A DNA stretch of 64,000 nucleotides from Cytobacillus oceanisediminis (GCF_007830235.1 NZ_VLKI01000018.1:1-64000); one strand, 5' to 3'. Counted from the first letter of the stretch, positions 52,157 to 62,222 are shown. Program-made: numbers and translations. The notes: generated by a model not told the origin, from the sequence alone.

Positions 52157-53395
52157 TCATACCAAATCTTCAAGTTTCTGGCTGATTAGTGTCTCTTCAA
52201 ATACTCTTTTGGTTTCTTCCGCAATGCGGCCCCAGCTGAACAGACTTTCAGCTACCTTTTTTCCATTGGCCCCAATCGTATTGGCTATATCATCATTTTC
52301 CAACAGATGAGCAGCCTGCTCGGCAAAACTGGATGGATCACCTGGAGTCATGAGCAGTCCTGAATAACCATGCTTCACAATCCCTTTCAAGCCACCGGTG
52401 TTGGAGACTACTGCAGGTCTGCCCGATATCATTGCTTCAAGTGCAACAATCCCAAAAGGCTCATAATAGCTTGGGAAAACTGCAAGAGAACACTTACGGA
52501 ATAAAGCCGAACGCTGCATGTCATTTATAAAACCCGGGAAATGAATGAGATTCTCCAATTGCAATTCTTTGGTTCTTTTCCTATATGTCTCAAGCATTGG
52601 CCCTTTTCCCGCTATGATAAAATAAACATCCGGAAATCTTTCTTTCATCCTGTCTGCAGACTCAATCAAGGTATCAAAGCCTTTTTCTTTTACCATTCGG
52701 CCAATAGAGAAAATCAGCCTGCCGCTATCCCTTACTGGAAGGCCTGCAAGTATGCTTTGAGGATTCTCCAATTGAACTTCTTTGTTAATCCCATTAGCTA
52801 TAACTGCCATTTTTTCACTGCTTATACTAAATTGCTGAATCAATTCTTCCTTCATATATTCACTGCAAACAATCACTCGATCTGAGCCGTTCACCAGCTG
52901 CTCTTCTTTTTCGTGTATAAATTTTTGAAGCTCTGTGTAAATTCCATTATTCCTTCCATGCTCTGTGGCATGAATGGTTGTGATTAAAGGCAGTTTAAGG
53001 CTCTCTCTTAATGATAGTCCGCAGGCTCCTACAAGCCAGTCATGGGCATGGATTAGCTCGAAATCATGATAGGATGACAGCTCTCTGGCTTTTTGTTCCA
53101 TTGCCAGATTCAAACCCAATATCCAGTGCAGAAAGTTATGGTCCTTTTCTTTAAGCGGGCTGACACGATGAACCTGAATTCTCTCATTATTTTCGTAGCT
53201 TGGAAGGTTTCCTGGATTTGCAGTCAGCACATGGACTTCGTAACCCTTTTGGTTCAACCCTCCAGCCAGTCCGTGTACATGTCTTGATAAGCCGCCCACC
53301 ACATTAGGCGGATATTCCCACGTAAGGAGAAGGATTTTTGGCATCCCATCATTCTGCACATATTCTTTAGGTTCGGCAGTAATTGGTTCATTCAT
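52157..53395 (-). CDS. yqgM: GT4-family glycosyltransferase (YqgM-like)
   Basis: 412 residues with both GT-B halves: LLLTWEYPPNVVGGLSRHVHGLA (acceptor side, starch-synthase-like), RLIFSIGRMVKEKGFDTLIESAD, and the nucleotide-sugar motif PSYYEPFGIVALEAMISGRPAVVSN with the E-x7-E. Probably glycogen/polysaccharide or glycolipid synthesis. It follows the DUF4912 gene by 3 nt, hence one operon. Confidence 0.88.
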   Translation of the reverse strand: MNEPITAEPKEYVQNDGMPKILLLTWEYPPNVVGGLSRHVHGLAGGLNQKGYEVHVLTANPGNLPSYENNERIQVHRVSPLKEKDHNFLHWILGLNLAMEQKARELSSYHDFELIHAHDWLVGACGLSLRESLKLPLITTIHATEHGRNNGIYTELQKFIHEKEEQLVNGSDRVIVCSEYMKEELIQQFSISSEKMAVIANGINKEVQLENPQSILAGLPVRDSGRLIFSIGRMVKEKGFDTLIESADRMKERFPDVYFIIAGKGPMLETYRKRTKELQLENLIHFPGFINDMQRSALFRKCSLAVFPSYYEPFGIVALEAMISGRPAVVSNTGGLKGIVKHGYSGLLMTPGDPSSFAEQAAHLLENDDIANTIGANGKKVAESLFSWGRIAEETKRVFEETLISQKLEDLV

Positions 53396-53398
53396 GAT

Positions 53399-54040
53399 TT
53401 ATCCTTCTCCTTCACTTACAGTTTCATAATATGTGTATGTACTCACGCTATCTGACCATTCGGCTGGCTTCTGGATTTTCTCTTGGGGCCTGGAGATATT
53501 TTCAAATCCTGTTTCCGTTGTATACAAAGCGTCTGAACGGAGCAAAGGGAAGAAGTTATTTTCTGTAAGCTTCATTCCCATTTCTATACAGTAGACCCTG
53601 TTGGGTTTTAATCCTTTGAAGATCCATTCCGTATGATGGTCTGGGAGAACCACTTCATGGTCGCTCTGGGCATTTCCACCGTCAAAAATAACTCCTGTTA
53701 CATCATAGATTCGCAATGCCTTTCTCCAAGAGGAGATGGGCCTATTAAAATACTGTGCAACCATATTTTCTTTATAAATAGAAAGCTCCCAATCCACCTT
53801 AATCTTTTCATCTGATATGCGAGTTAAGTTAATCTTATCTTCAATTATAGAAGCATTCTTTTTATCCGTACCCTGATAAGGCGATTTGGTTTGAAATGGC
53901 TCTTCCCTGCTGCGTTTAGCTTTGTTTTGAACCAGCTTCACCCATTGGTATTGCACCTTGCCCACCGTCGTATCAAGCTCTCGGGCAATTTTTCGGAAAG
54001 AAAGGCCCCTCCTGCGTAGCTTAATAATTTCATCTATCAT
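53399..54040 (-). CDS. DUF4912 protein with N-terminal HTH
   Basis: 213 residues from ATG 54040 (AAGAGGTG upstream). Residues 1-40 form a resolvase-like HTH (IIKLRRRGLSFRKIARELDTTVGKVQYQW). The rest is a DUF4912 domain (LRIYDVTGVIFDGG, EWIFKGLKPNRVYCIEMGMK). DUF4912 genes often lie beside glycosyltransferases. Function unknown; possibly regulation linked to polysaccharide. Confidence 0.78.
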   Translation of the reverse strand: MIDEIIKLRRRGLSFRKIARELDTTVGKVQYQWVKLVQNKAKRSREEPFQTKSPYQGTDKKNASIIEDKINLTRISDEKIKVDWELSIYKENMVAQYFNRPISSWRKALRIYDVTGVIFDGGNAQSDHEVVLPDHHTEWIFKGLKPNRVYCIEMGMKLTENNFFPLLRSDALYTTETGFENISRPQEKIQKPAEWSDSVSTYTYYETVSEGEG

Positions 54041-54283
54041 ACCGGCACCTCTTGTTTTCAATTTTCTATATCATTAAGCATTCATTTTAGAAAACCACGA
54101 ATATATGAACAAAGGCGAAATTTTATGACTTTTTTTCTAACTTAATGTTAGCATTGAAACAGGCTTGCTACAATGAACGGAAATTGTCGCTTATTGCGAG
54201 AGCCTATATAGCAGGAGTATCGGAGCGGAAAAAAATTTTACGAGTTTTTTAAGGCTGCGTTTCGACATTTTTTCCGGGAACCA

Positions 54284-54354
54284 GCGACAAAAAAACTTAA
54301 TTTTTCCAAGATTTTGGATTGATTATCGAAATTTGTCGCCAATGGTGGTAAAAT
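54284..54354 (+). promoter_or_regulatory. yqzD promoter region with inverted repeat
   Basis: Extended -10 TGG-TAAAAT (54346-54354). GCGACAAA (54284-54291) and TTTGTCGC (54332-54339) form an inverted repeat over the -35 region, a possible operator. The remaining 54041-54386 gap is AT-rich and holds no gene I can support. Confidence 0.45.
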
Positions 54355-54386
54355 ATTTCTGTTCAAAAGAATATGAGGTGACTTTT

Positions 54387-54779
54387 TTGGAATACATCAT
54401 GTTGGCACTGTTGGGTATATCTATTGCTTTATTCTTTATTTCGATATTTTTAAAAGATCCCTATAAAGAAATACGGGAAGAAATAGACCAAATATCCATT
54501 CAGCAGATTCAGGAATTGTACCAGATCAAGCAGAAGCTAAAGGTTTTGGAGGAGGAGCTGCTGGTAGCTGACGATAGTTTCCAGCCGCCATTCTCTGTTA
54601 ATAGCACTCCTCCGCCCATTGAGAAAAGGGAAGTGCATGAAATAATAAAGAACCAGGTAGTACTGCTTACCCAGCAAGGGTTATCCGTTGACCAAATCGC
54701 GAGACAATCCTCACTTTCCACTCAAGAAGTTAAAGCAATTCAAACTGAAATGAAGTATAGAGGCCAGGGCTATGAATAA
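54387..54779 (+). CDS. yqzD: YqzD, membrane protein with C-terminal HTH
   Basis: 130 residues from TTG 54387 (GAGGTGAC upstream). One membrane helix (YIMLALLGISIALFFISIFL), a coiled coil (IQELYQIKQKLKVLEEELL) and a C-terminal resolvase-like HTH (LTQQGLSVDQIARQSSLSTQEV). Conserved next to yqzC; function unknown. Overlaps yqzC by 8 nt. Confidence 0.82.
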   Translation: MEYIMLALLGISIALFFISIFLKDPYKEIREEIDQISIQQIQELYQIKQKLKVLEEELLVADDSFQPPFSVNSTPPPIEKREVHEIIKNQVVLLTQQGLSVDQIARQSSLSTQEVKAIQTEMKYRGQGYE

Positions 54780-55245
54780 GAGGAACACCCGGGCATTTGC
54801 TTTTGGAGTATTGATTTCGGTTTTGATTATGGGCTCTGCTTATTTTTTCAATACGGATGATCTGCCAGCAGATGCAAAATTGGATGAATCATCTGCAAAG
54901 GAATTTTTAATACGTGAGGGTTATATTGTATTAACAGAAGAGGAGCATGCAAGTTTGCTGGAGCCACTGCACGAGGATTCCAAGGAAACCGCGGCCAATA
55001 GTGAGGAACAAACTGAAAAGCATCCGCCAGAATCTCCCACAGCCTATCATCTTAAAATTGCAAGCGGCATGACCCCCAGAGAAATAGCGGAACAGCTTGA
55101 AAAGGAAAACATCGTGGATGATGCTGCCGAGTTTAGCAATTATCTGGATGAATACGGATACAGCAAAAAAGTACAGCTGGGCACGTTTGAATTGAATAAT
55201 CAGATGAGCTACAAAGATATCGCCAAAAAAATAACAAAAAGCTAA
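54772..55245 (+). CDS. yqzC: YqzC, MltG/YceG-like extracellular protein
   Basis: 157 residues, N-terminal membrane anchor (FAFGVLISVLIMGSAYFF), acidic linker, and a C-terminal YceG-like LysM-type domain (LKIASGMTPREIAEQLEKEN ... YSKKVQLGTFELN). The catalytic domain of MltG is missing, so it probably only binds peptidoglycan. Terminator overlaps the stop. Confidence 0.8.
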   Translation: MNKRNTRAFAFGVLISVLIMGSAYFFNTDDLPADAKLDESSAKEFLIREGYIVLTEEEHASLLEPLHEDSKETAANSEEQTEKHPPESPTAYHLKIASGMTPREIAEQLEKENIVDDAAEFSNYLDEYGYSKKVQLGTFELNNQMSYKDIAKKITKS

Positions 55246-55272
55246 AAGGACAATACCTTTTAGCTTTTTTAG
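55236..55272. terminator. Bidirectional terminator between yqzC and phoU
   Basis: AAAAAGCTAAAAGG/CCTTTTAGCTTTTT, perfect 14-bp stem. Confidence 0.9.
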
Positions 55273-55275
55273 TGA

Positions 55276-55938
55276 TTAGTTATTCAAATCATACTGACGT
55301 CCTTTAACCATATAGAAAATATGTTCTGAGATATTTGTTACATGGTCAGCAGCTCTTTCCAAATAGCGGCAAACAAAGGAAAGCTGGGTTATCTGCGGCA
55401 AAAATTCAGGCTTTTGAAGGTTTATCTGCAGCAATTCCTTGATTGTTTCACCATATAAATCATCTACCTGATCATCCATATCTGCTACCTTTTTTGCTTT
55501 GGCTATATCATCATCATTGAAGGCTTCTAAAGATAAACGAAGCATTTCTGTTGAAATCTGATGCATTTGCTTAATATGCTCAATCGGCTTAATTAGAGGT
55601 TCAGAACCAATTCTAATGGTAGATTTCGCAATATTAACTGCAAAATCGGCAATTCTCTCTATATCTGTTGCAATTTTAATGGCCACGATGATGCGGCGGA
55701 GGTCGATCGCAACAGGCTGCTGTTTAGCAATTAGAAGAATAGCCAAATCATTAATTTCCTCGTACAGCAGATCTGCGTGGGAATCGTCATCCATTATTTG
55801 AAGAGCCAATTCAATATTTTGAGTTTCAAGTGCTTCAATCGCTTTGTGCAGGGCCTCTTCCGCAAAGTTCCCAATTTCAAGAAGTTTCTTTTGCAGCTCC
55901 TGTAAATCATATTCAAATCTTTCGCGTACTGCCATCAT
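55276..55938 (-). CDS. phoU: Phosphate signalling protein PhoU
   Basis: 220 residues, two PhoU three-helix repeats (ALQIMDDDSHADLLYEEINDLAI; KVADMDDQVDDLYGETIKELL) with E/DxxxD metal-binding motifs. Links the Pst transporter to phosphate sensing. Last gene of the pst operon; not present next to pst in B. subtilis but common in other Bacillaceae. Confidence 0.94.
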   Translation of the reverse strand: MMAVRERFEYDLQELQKKLLEIGNFAEEALHKAIEALETQNIELALQIMDDDSHADLLYEEINDLAILLIAKQQPVAIDLRRIIVAIKIATDIERIADFAVNIAKSTIRIGSEPLIKPIEHIKQMHQISTEMLRLSLEAFNDDDIAKAKKVADMDDQVDDLYGETIKELLQINLQKPEFLPQITQLSFVCRYLERAADHVTNISEHIFYMVKGRQYDLNN

Positions 55939-55999
55939 TTTTATCCCCCTTCATCCTATTCGATATGAATTAATTTTCAATGATTTTACGCTTAAGAAA

Positions 56000-56827
56000 T
56001 TAGCCGAATCGTCCTGTAATATAATCTTCAGTTCGTTTGTCTGAAGGGGTTGAGAAGATCTTGTCTGTTTCGGCAAACTCGATCACTTCACCGTTTAAGA
56101 AGAATGCTGTCTTGTCAGAGATACGGGCAGCCTGCTGCATATTGTGTGTAACGATGATGATGCTGAATTCTTCTTTTAGTTCCTGCACAAGCTCTTCTAC
56201 CTTTAACGTCGAAATCGGGTCAAGGGCAGATGTTGGCTCATCCATTAAGATGACATCCGGTTCAATCGCCAAGCAGCGTGCTATGCAAAGGCGCTGCTGC
56301 TGACCGCCAGATAGGCCGTATGCATTCTGGTTTAAACGGTCCTTTACTTCATCCCAGATTGCTGCGCCCCTTAAGCTTTTTTCAACAATCTCATCAAGGA
56401 TTTTCTTATCGCGGATTCCGTGTATTTTTGGACCATATGCTACATTTTCATAAATGGATTTAGGAAACGGATTTGGCTTTTGGAAAACCATACCTACACT
56501 TGTTCTTAAGTCTTCCACTTTAAACGATTTATCAAGGATATTTCGTTCACGGTATAAAATTTCTCCGGATATCTTTACAGAAGGCACTAATTCAACCATC
56601 CGGTTTAACGTTTTAATATAGGTTGATTTACCGCAGCCTGAAGGTCCAATAATGGCTGTTACTTCATTCTCATTAATAGCCAAATTAATATTCTTTAGAG
56701 CATGGCCTTCCCCATACCACAAGTTAAGATCCTTCGTATTATAAACAACCTTCTTGTTTTCTTTCGTTCCCGCGTTTAGTTTATCTGTTTTTACATTTGG
56801 ATTTGCTTTTTCTGTCATTACAGGCAT
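56000..56827 (-). CDS. pstB: Phosphate ABC transporter ATPase PstB
   Basis: 275 residues. Walker [18 protein letters not shown], signature [16 protein letters not shown], Walker [15 protein letters not shown]-loop [11 protein letters not shown]. An N-terminal about 25-residue extension precedes the usual start. Couples ATP hydrolysis to phosphate import through PstC/PstA. Confidence 0.96.
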   Translation of the reverse strand: MPVMTEKANPNVKTDKLNAGTKENKKVVYNTKDLNLWYGEGHALKNINLAINENEVTAIIGPSGCGKSTYIKTLNRMVELVPSVKISGEILYRERNILDKSFKVEDLRTSVGMVFQKPNPFPKSIYENVAYGPKIHGIRDKKILDEIVEKSLRGAAIWDEVKDRLNQNAYGLSGGQQQRLCIARCLAIEPDVILMDEPTSALDPISTLKVEELVQELKEEFSIIIVTHNMQQAARISDKTAFFLNGEVIEFAETDKIFSTPSDKRTEDYITGRFG

Positions 56828-56845
56828 TTTATAAAACCTCCCAGA

Positions 56846-57730
56846 CTAAAATCTTTTTTGAAATTTATTCCGAATCATAATGGCAATTGAGTTCATCGCG
56901 AACAAAACAATTAATAGAATAACAATTGTCGCTGCTGCAAGGTTTGCGTATTCAGCTACAAGAGCCGAGTCAATTGTCCAATAATAAATCTGCACCGGTA
57001 AAATGGTAAATTTGTCAAAGATTCCGTCCGGAACAGGAATTAACAATGCCGGTATACCGATTACCACCAGCGGTGCTGTTTCACCAATAGCACGGGATAG
57101 CGCCAGAATAACTCCAGTAAGAATTCCCGGCAAGGACGCGGGAAGAACTACATTTTTAATGGTCTGCCACTTTGTAGCACCCATTCCATAAGAGGCTTCC
57201 CTTAAAAATTGAGGCACAGCCCGGATTGCTTCCTGGCTGGCCACTACAACGACTGGAAGAACGAGCAGCGCCATAGTCAAGCCGCCCGCAAGTACTACAG
57301 AACCCAAATCCAATGCCCTTGCGAAAACAGTTAATCCAAGGATACCAAAAACAACGGATGGAACACCTGCCAAGTTGGAGATATTCGTTTTAATAAATGA
57401 GGAAATACGTCCCTTGGCGGCATATTCTTCAAGATAAATAGCTGTACCTACCCCTAAAATCATCGTTACAGGAGCGACAACCAGCATAAGCCATAATGTT
57501 CCCAATATAGCTCCCCAGATTCCCGCTCTTTCTGGATCGGTTGATAGCCTATTCGTCAAGAAATCAAAGTTAATCCATCCTAATCCATCTGCCAGGACCC
57601 GATAAATCAAAATAACTAATACAACTAGGCCAAACAATGTTGCCAAAAAGAAGAGTGTTTTTGCCAGGTTATTGGCAAATAGGCGGCTGCCCATTTTTTT
57701 ATGCACTTGAGTTGAGTCAACATACTTCAT
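56846..57730 (-). CDS. pstA: Phosphate ABC transporter permease PstA
   Basis: 294 residues, six membrane helices. EAA loop REASYGMGATKWQTIKNVVLPAS contacts PstB, and GVILALSRAIGETAPLVVIG is typical of PstA. GGGAGG 9 nt upstream; 1 nt after pstC. Confidence 0.95.
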   Translation of the reverse strand: MKYVDSTQVHKKMGSRLFANNLAKTLFFLATLFGLVVLVILIYRVLADGLGWINFDFLTNRLSTDPERAGIWGAILGTLWLMLVVAPVTMILGVGTAIYLEEYAAKGRISSFIKTNISNLAGVPSVVFGILGLTVFARALDLGSVVLAGGLTMALLVLPVVVVASQEAIRAVPQFLREASYGMGATKWQTIKNVVLPASLPGILTGVILALSRAIGETAPLVVIGIPALLIPVPDGIFDKFTILPVQIYYWTIDSALVAEYANLAAATIVILLIVLFAMNSIAIMIRNKFQKRF

Positions 57731-57731
57731 A

Positions 57732-58688
57732 TTAATATTCCTCCCTGAACCTGCGAGAGATATACTGAGCGATAAGATTCATAATTAGCGTAAATACAAA
57801 CAATGTCATAGCAACTGCATAAAGGCTGTAATACAAAGTTGTACCTGCCGCAGCTTCTCCGCCTGTTACTTCTACTATATAAGCAGTCATCGTCTGCATG
57901 GATTGAGTCACGTCAAAGGTAAAGTTTTTTGAACTTCCGCTCGCAATGGTGACGATCATGGTTTCCCCAATCGCCCTCGAAATTCCGAGTACAAAGGAAG
58001 CTATGATACCTGAAATTGCGGCTGGAACCACTACTTTCCAGGTTACTTCCAGCTTTGTTGCACCTAATGCAAGAGCACCTTCCCTCATAGCATTTGGCAC
58101 CGAACTCATCGCATCTTCAGATAATGACGCTACCATCGGGATGATCATGATCCCCATTACAATCCCAGGGCTTAGAATATTGGTTGGTTCAAGGCCAGGA
58201 ATAATAGACCTTAATATTGGCGTTACAAATGTAAAGGCAAAAAACCCATAAACGATAGTAGGAATACCTGCCAGAATCTCAAGAAGAGGCTTTAACATTC
58301 TTCTTAATTTTTCTGACGCATATTCACTTAAGAAAATAGCGGTCATCAGTCCGATTGGGATGGCTACCAGCATGGCAATTGCAGATGAAATAATTGTACC
58401 AGTCAACAGCGGCACTACTCCAAAGACTGCATTTTCCCCTAATGGCTTTAATTTTGTGCCTGTAAAGAAATCTATAAAAGGAACGTCTTTAAAAAAGGCG
58501 ATTGTTTCCGTTAGTAAAGTAAGTACAATTCCAATAGTTGTTAGTACAGAAATTGCTGCTATTCCAAATAGAATTTTTGGTATTAATTTTTCCGTAACGT
58601 TATTAACGCTTCGAGATTTTTTCTTTTCCTGTATGATTTCACGTACATTCAACTTTTTGTTGTTACCGTGAACAGCGCTTTTTGCCAA
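57732..58688 (-). CDS. pstC: Phosphate ABC transporter permease PstC
   Basis: 318 residues from TTG 58688 (AAAGGGG upstream; the longer frame lacks a ribosome site). Six membrane helices, EAA loop REGALALGATKLEVTWKVVVPAA, and SRAIGETMIVTIASG. A basic N-terminal extension precedes the first helix. Confidence 0.94.
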   Translation of the reverse strand: MAKSAVHGNNKKLNVREIIQEKKKSRSVNNVTEKLIPKILFGIAAISVLTTIGIVLTLLTETIAFFKDVPFIDFFTGTKLKPLGENAVFGVVPLLTGTIISSAIAMLVAIPIGLMTAIFLSEYASEKLRRMLKPLLEILAGIPTIVYGFFAFTFVTPILRSIIPGLEPTNILSPGIVMGIMIIPMVASLSEDAMSSVPNAMREGALALGATKLEVTWKVVVPAAISGIIASFVLGISRAIGETMIVTIASGSSKNFTFDVTQSMQTMTAYIVEVTGGEAAAGTTLYYSLYAVAMTLFVFTLIMNLIAQYISRRFREEY

Positions 58689-58780
58689 GTGTAAAACCCC
58701 TTTCATCCTTCTCATCCAAGGAAGAACTCTTTAGCTTATATTACCCAAGGGAAACCCAAATTAACATTTAACACCAACAA

Positions 58781-58809
58781 GAAGATGAGAAGGTTAACTT
58801 CTCATCTTC
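58781..58809 (-). promoter_or_regulatory. Stem-loop between pstS and pstC
   Basis: GAAGATGAGAAG/CTTCTCATCTTC, perfect 12-bp stem without a T run. Probably an RNA-stability or attenuation element that raises pstS over the permease genes. Confidence 0.75.
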
Positions 58810-58832
58810 CCATGTTCAACACTTTTAAAATC

Positions 58833-59795
58833 TTACTTTAATCCGTTTAAAGCATCTAGAGAAGCTTGGACATCTTCATCAGATAATGGGGCAAAGCCAG
58901 TCTCTGCTGCAACATCCTGTGCATTTTCCATTGTATAAATAGCGTAATCAAGCACTTGCGGCTTTTCTTTAGCCATATTTGTATTCAAGTATGTGAATAC
59001 AGGGCGTGTAAAAGGAGCATAATCGCCGTCTTCTTTAATTGTGTCCAATGATGGCTCAACTGGGCCGTTGCCAAAGTCAACCTTAACAGCGGATAACTTG
59101 TCTTTATTGCTATCGTAGTATCCATATCCAAAGAATCCAATTGCATTTTTATCTTTAGACACAAGGTCTACAAGAGTTGAGTAATCCTGCTGCAAGTTAA
59201 TGTTTTCAGGAAGATCTTGTTCTCCAAGGATATTTTCAAACATGAATTCATAAGTACCGTGGTTTTCATTCGGGCCATAAGTTTGGATTTCTTCATCCGG
59301 GAAGTCAGCGCGAACGTCCGACCACTTTTTCTTGCCGGCACTTGCAAGGAAGATATCAATAACCTCTTGCTGTGTAAGCTCTGTAGCCCAGTCATTTTCT
59401 TTGTTTATTACAATTGTTATACCGTCTAAAGCAACCTTCATTTCTTGTACATCAATGCCAAGCTCTTCCGCTTGTGCTTTTTCTTCATCTTTAATTTGGC
59501 GGGAAGCATCATTAAAGTCTGTTCCGTCTTCTGCAAGGAATTTCTTGAAGCCAGCTGAAGTTCCAGAGCGGCTTACTTCAACAGAGACATTTTCCTGTTC
59601 TCCCATATAGTTCTCAGCCATGCGTGCCATAAAAGGATAAACTGTACCAGATCCGTCAATAACTACGCTGCCTTCAAGCTCTTCACCGTTTTCTCCATTT
59701 GCACCTTCATTTGTATCTCCGCCCCCGCAAGCTGCAGTAAATACCATCACAGCTGCAAGCATTAAAAACAGGCTCATTTTTTTAAGACTCTTCAT
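58833..59795 (-). CDS. pstS: Phosphate-binding lipoprotein PstS
   Basis: 320 residues; lipobox VFTAAC; phosphate-binding segments IDGSGTVYPFM, RSGTSAGFKKF and NENHGTYEFM. Captures phosphate outside the membrane and delivers it to PstCA. PhoP boxes upstream, first gene of the operon. Confidence 0.96.
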   Translation of the reverse strand: MKSLKKMSLFLMLAAVMVFTAACGGGDTNEGANGENGEELEGSVVIDGSGTVYPFMARMAENYMGEQENVSVEVSRSGTSAGFKKFLAEDGTDFNDASRQIKDEEKAQAEELGIDVQEMKVALDGITIVINKENDWATELTQQEVIDIFLASAGKKKWSDVRADFPDEEIQTYGPNENHGTYEFMFENILGEQDLPENINLQQDYSTLVDLVSKDKNAIGFFGYGYYDSNKDKLSAVKVDFGNGPVEPSLDTIKEDGDYAPFTRPVFTYLNTNMAKEKPQVLDYAIYTMENAQDVAAETGFAPLSDEDVQASLDALNGLK

Positions 59796-59842
59796 TCCTG
59801 AATTCCCCCTAAGAAAATTGGTTGTTTTGTCCTACGAGTAAT

Positions 59843-59917
59843 AGAATAAGGGTTTACTGTTAACGCGGTTTTAACTAATTGTAAAGCTTTTGTAAATGTT
59901 GGCGATTAATGTGTAAA
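59843..59917 (-). promoter_or_regulatory. PhoP-box array and promoter of pst operon
   Basis: On the minus strand TTTACA, TTTACA and TTAAAA lie exactly 11 bp apart (plus positions 59891, 59880, 59869), with a further TTTACA at 59912; -10 candidate TATTCT at 59843-59848. This is the typical PhoP activator arrangement, so induction by phosphate starvation is expected. Confidence 0.85.
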
Positions 59918-59989
59918 TATGTCGAAATAGAGGTATAACGTTTAATTTAGCATTCCAGTTTAGCCAGCTTCAAATACATGAACTCTTCA

Positions 59990-60028
59990 TAAAAAAAACT
60001 GCCTCCCGTACAAACGGGAGACAGTATA
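59990..60028 (-). terminator. Terminator of pbpA
   Basis: ACTGCCTCCCGT...ACGGGAGACAGT, one mismatch, followed on the minus strand by TTTTTTT. Confidence 0.85.
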
Positions 60029-60035
60029 GCCATAC

Positions 60036-62222
60036 TTATTCATTTTCTTCTTCTTCGCGTACATCTTCCTGCCCTTCAAGAACTTCATTAATATTTTCTA
60101 CTTTCTGGACAGGATCTTCGCTGTCTTTGCCTTCTTCATGGCGATTTTTTTTAAGATCAAAGTAGGCATCCAGTACACGTTCGCCAATTTTCTTGTTTGC
60201 TCCGTGATCCCGGCCGCCTTGATAAGCCCACGGAACCAGTACAGCCATAGCTACCTCCGGATTTACAGATGGTGCATAGCCGACAAGGCTGAGATTCATC
60301 ACCTCAGGAGGCTCCTTGCCAAATTTGCTTCTTTCAGGACCATCATAAAATGCCTCTGCAGTTCCAGTCTTTCCTGCCGGCTTATATTCTTTGCCTGCGA
60401 AATAGGTATAAGCCGTTCCGCCTTTTTCTTGCATAACTCTGCGGAAGCCTTCCTGCACCCGTTCCATCCAGCCTTTTTCAAGTTCAACCCGGTTAAGCAC
60501 TTTGGGTTCCATTTCCTCCACAATAGGTCCGAGCTCGTTGTTTTCCATTAACGGTTCACGGATTTCCTTAACAATATGTGGTTCCATTCTATTTCCGCCA
60601 TTGGCGATGACAGAAACATATTGTGCAAGCTGCATATTGGAATACGTATCATACTGGCCTATTGCAAGGTCAAGCATAAAACCAGGCATAGTACTCATTC
60701 CTTTAAAGCCTGTTTGTTCATTCGGCAAATCAATTCCAGTCCGGACTCCTAGACCAAATTGTGCAAAAGAATCCCTGATCGTATCAAAGCCTTTAGGATC
60801 AAGGGGCAGTGGACGGTCAAATTTATATTCACCGTTTCCAATTCGTATGGCCGTCTCAAACATATAAACGTTCGAAGAATACTTTAGCGCATTGATATCA
60901 TTTAACGGACCAAAGTTTTTCCATGATTTCTTCACTGGTGTGTTCTTAATTTGGAGCGGACGGTCATAAATGACGGAATTAGGCTGAATAACTCCTTCCT
61001 TAAACCCTGTAAGAATGGTCGCTCCCTTTATGGCAGAACCAACATTGTAAGTAGTAGTAATATTGCCTAGTGCATCATCCTGCATTTCTGACTTGCCGGT
61101 CTTCTCATCCTTCACAATTCTTTTTCCGGCCATTGAAAGAATCTCCCCAGTGTGAGGATCCATTAGCAAAACATATGCCCGGTCAAGCAATGCAGTACCA
61201 GGAGAAGCTTTGGCAGCGCGCAGTTCTTCCTCAATGATCTGCTCAACTGCCTTCTGGAGATCCATATCGATGCTTAGCACAAGGTCCTTTCCTCTTTGAC
61301 CATCCGTGATCGGCACAGTTTCCAGGACGTTTCCGGCTTTATCGGTAATATTTTTTACTTTAGCCTTTTGTCCGTGCAGCACCTCTTCGTATTGCATCTC
61401 AATATAACTTTTTCCAACTCTGTCATTGCGGCTATAGTCACGAGCCATATAATACTCAAGCTGTTCAGCAGGGATCCCTTCGTCGGAACTTGTCACCTTG
61501 CCAAGAACAGATTTTAAAGTATCGCCAAAAGCATAATATCTTTCCCAATCTGTTGTGGTATCAACACCAGGCAGCAGCTGGAGATTCTCGCTTACAACCG
61601 CAAACTCTTCCGGGGTAACATCTTTATTTTTTACGATTTGCGGTGTTAACGCATAGCCGCTCGTAAATTCTCTGAATATTGCAAGAACTTTCAAGTCTTG
61701 TTCCTTCAGTTCTTTCAATTCCTCTTCCGTAATCCGGTCCAATGTAAGCTGATAAATTGCTTTATCAAGTTCTTTTTGCTCTCCTTCATGCTTCTTCTTA
61801 AGTGCTTCTATTTCTTTTTCAGATACCTTCTTTTCTGCCTCATCTGGATTCTTTATAATCCAATAATCCTTCTTATCGCGTTCCTGGACTTTTTTTGTAT
61901 TTATTTCTATGAGCTGGGCAAGCCTTTCAGCTACCTCAAGCATCTCGTCCTGTTTGTAACCGTTATTTGTAAAGGTAATTGCGTTTTGCGGAGTATTGTC
62001 AACAATCACCTTCCCGTTTCGGTCAAACATCTTCCCTCTAGGAACCGGACTATTGACTGTAACATCTTCCGTTCTTTCAATCTCACGCTTGTAGTCATCA
62101 CCATAGACTATCTGAACCATCCCCAGCCGGAGGATCAGCATTGAGAACAATAAAAAAACAACAAAGAAGAGCATATTCAGTCGAAAAGGAACATGGGTCT
62201 TCTTTTTTTTCTTTCTATTCAA
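60036..62222 (-). CDS. pbpA: Penicillin-binding protein PbpA (class B transpeptidase)
   Basis: 728 residues; I prefer TTG 62222 (AAAGGAAGTG upstream) over longer frames. One membrane helix (FRLNMLFFVVFLLFSMLILRL), a dimerisation domain with RGKMFDRNGKVIVDNTPQN, and the transpeptidase motifs SAIK (SxxK), SSN (SxN) and KTGTA (KTG). Makes side-wall peptidoglycan with the elongasome. Acidic tail EEEENE. Conserved between pst and yqgE. Confidence 0.94.
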   Translation of the reverse strand: MNRKKKKKTHVPFRLNMLFFVVFLLFSMLILRLGMVQIVYGDDYKREIERTEDVTVNSPVPRGKMFDRNGKVIVDNTPQNAITFTNNGYKQDEMLEVAERLAQLIEINTKKVQERDKKDYWIIKNPDEAEKKVSEKEIEALKKKHEGEQKELDKAIYQLTLDRITEEELKELKEQDLKVLAIFREFTSGYALTPQIVKNKDVTPEEFAVVSENLQLLPGVDTTTDWERYYAFGDTLKSVLGKVTSSDEGIPAEQLEYYMARDYSRNDRVGKSYIEMQYEEVLHGQKAKVKNITDKAGNVLETVPITDGQRGKDLVLSIDMDLQKAVEQIIEEELRAAKASPGTALLDRAYVLLMDPHTGEILSMAGKRIVKDEKTGKSEMQDDALGNITTTYNVGSAIKGATILTGFKEGVIQPNSVIYDRPLQIKNTPVKKSWKNFGPLNDINALKYSSNVYMFETAIRIGNGEYKFDRPLPLDPKGFDTIRDSFAQFGLGVRTGIDLPNEQTGFKGMSTMPGFMLDLAIGQYDTYSNMQLAQYVSVIANGGNRMEPHIVKEIREPLMENNELGPIVEEMEPKVLNRVELEKGWMERVQEGFRRVMQEKGGTAYTYFAGKEYKPAGKTGTAEAFYDGPERSKFGKEPPEVMNLSLVGYAPSVNPEVAMAVLVPWAYQGGRDHGANKKIGERVLDAYFDLKKNRHEEGKDSEDPVQKVENINEVLEGQEDVREEEENE

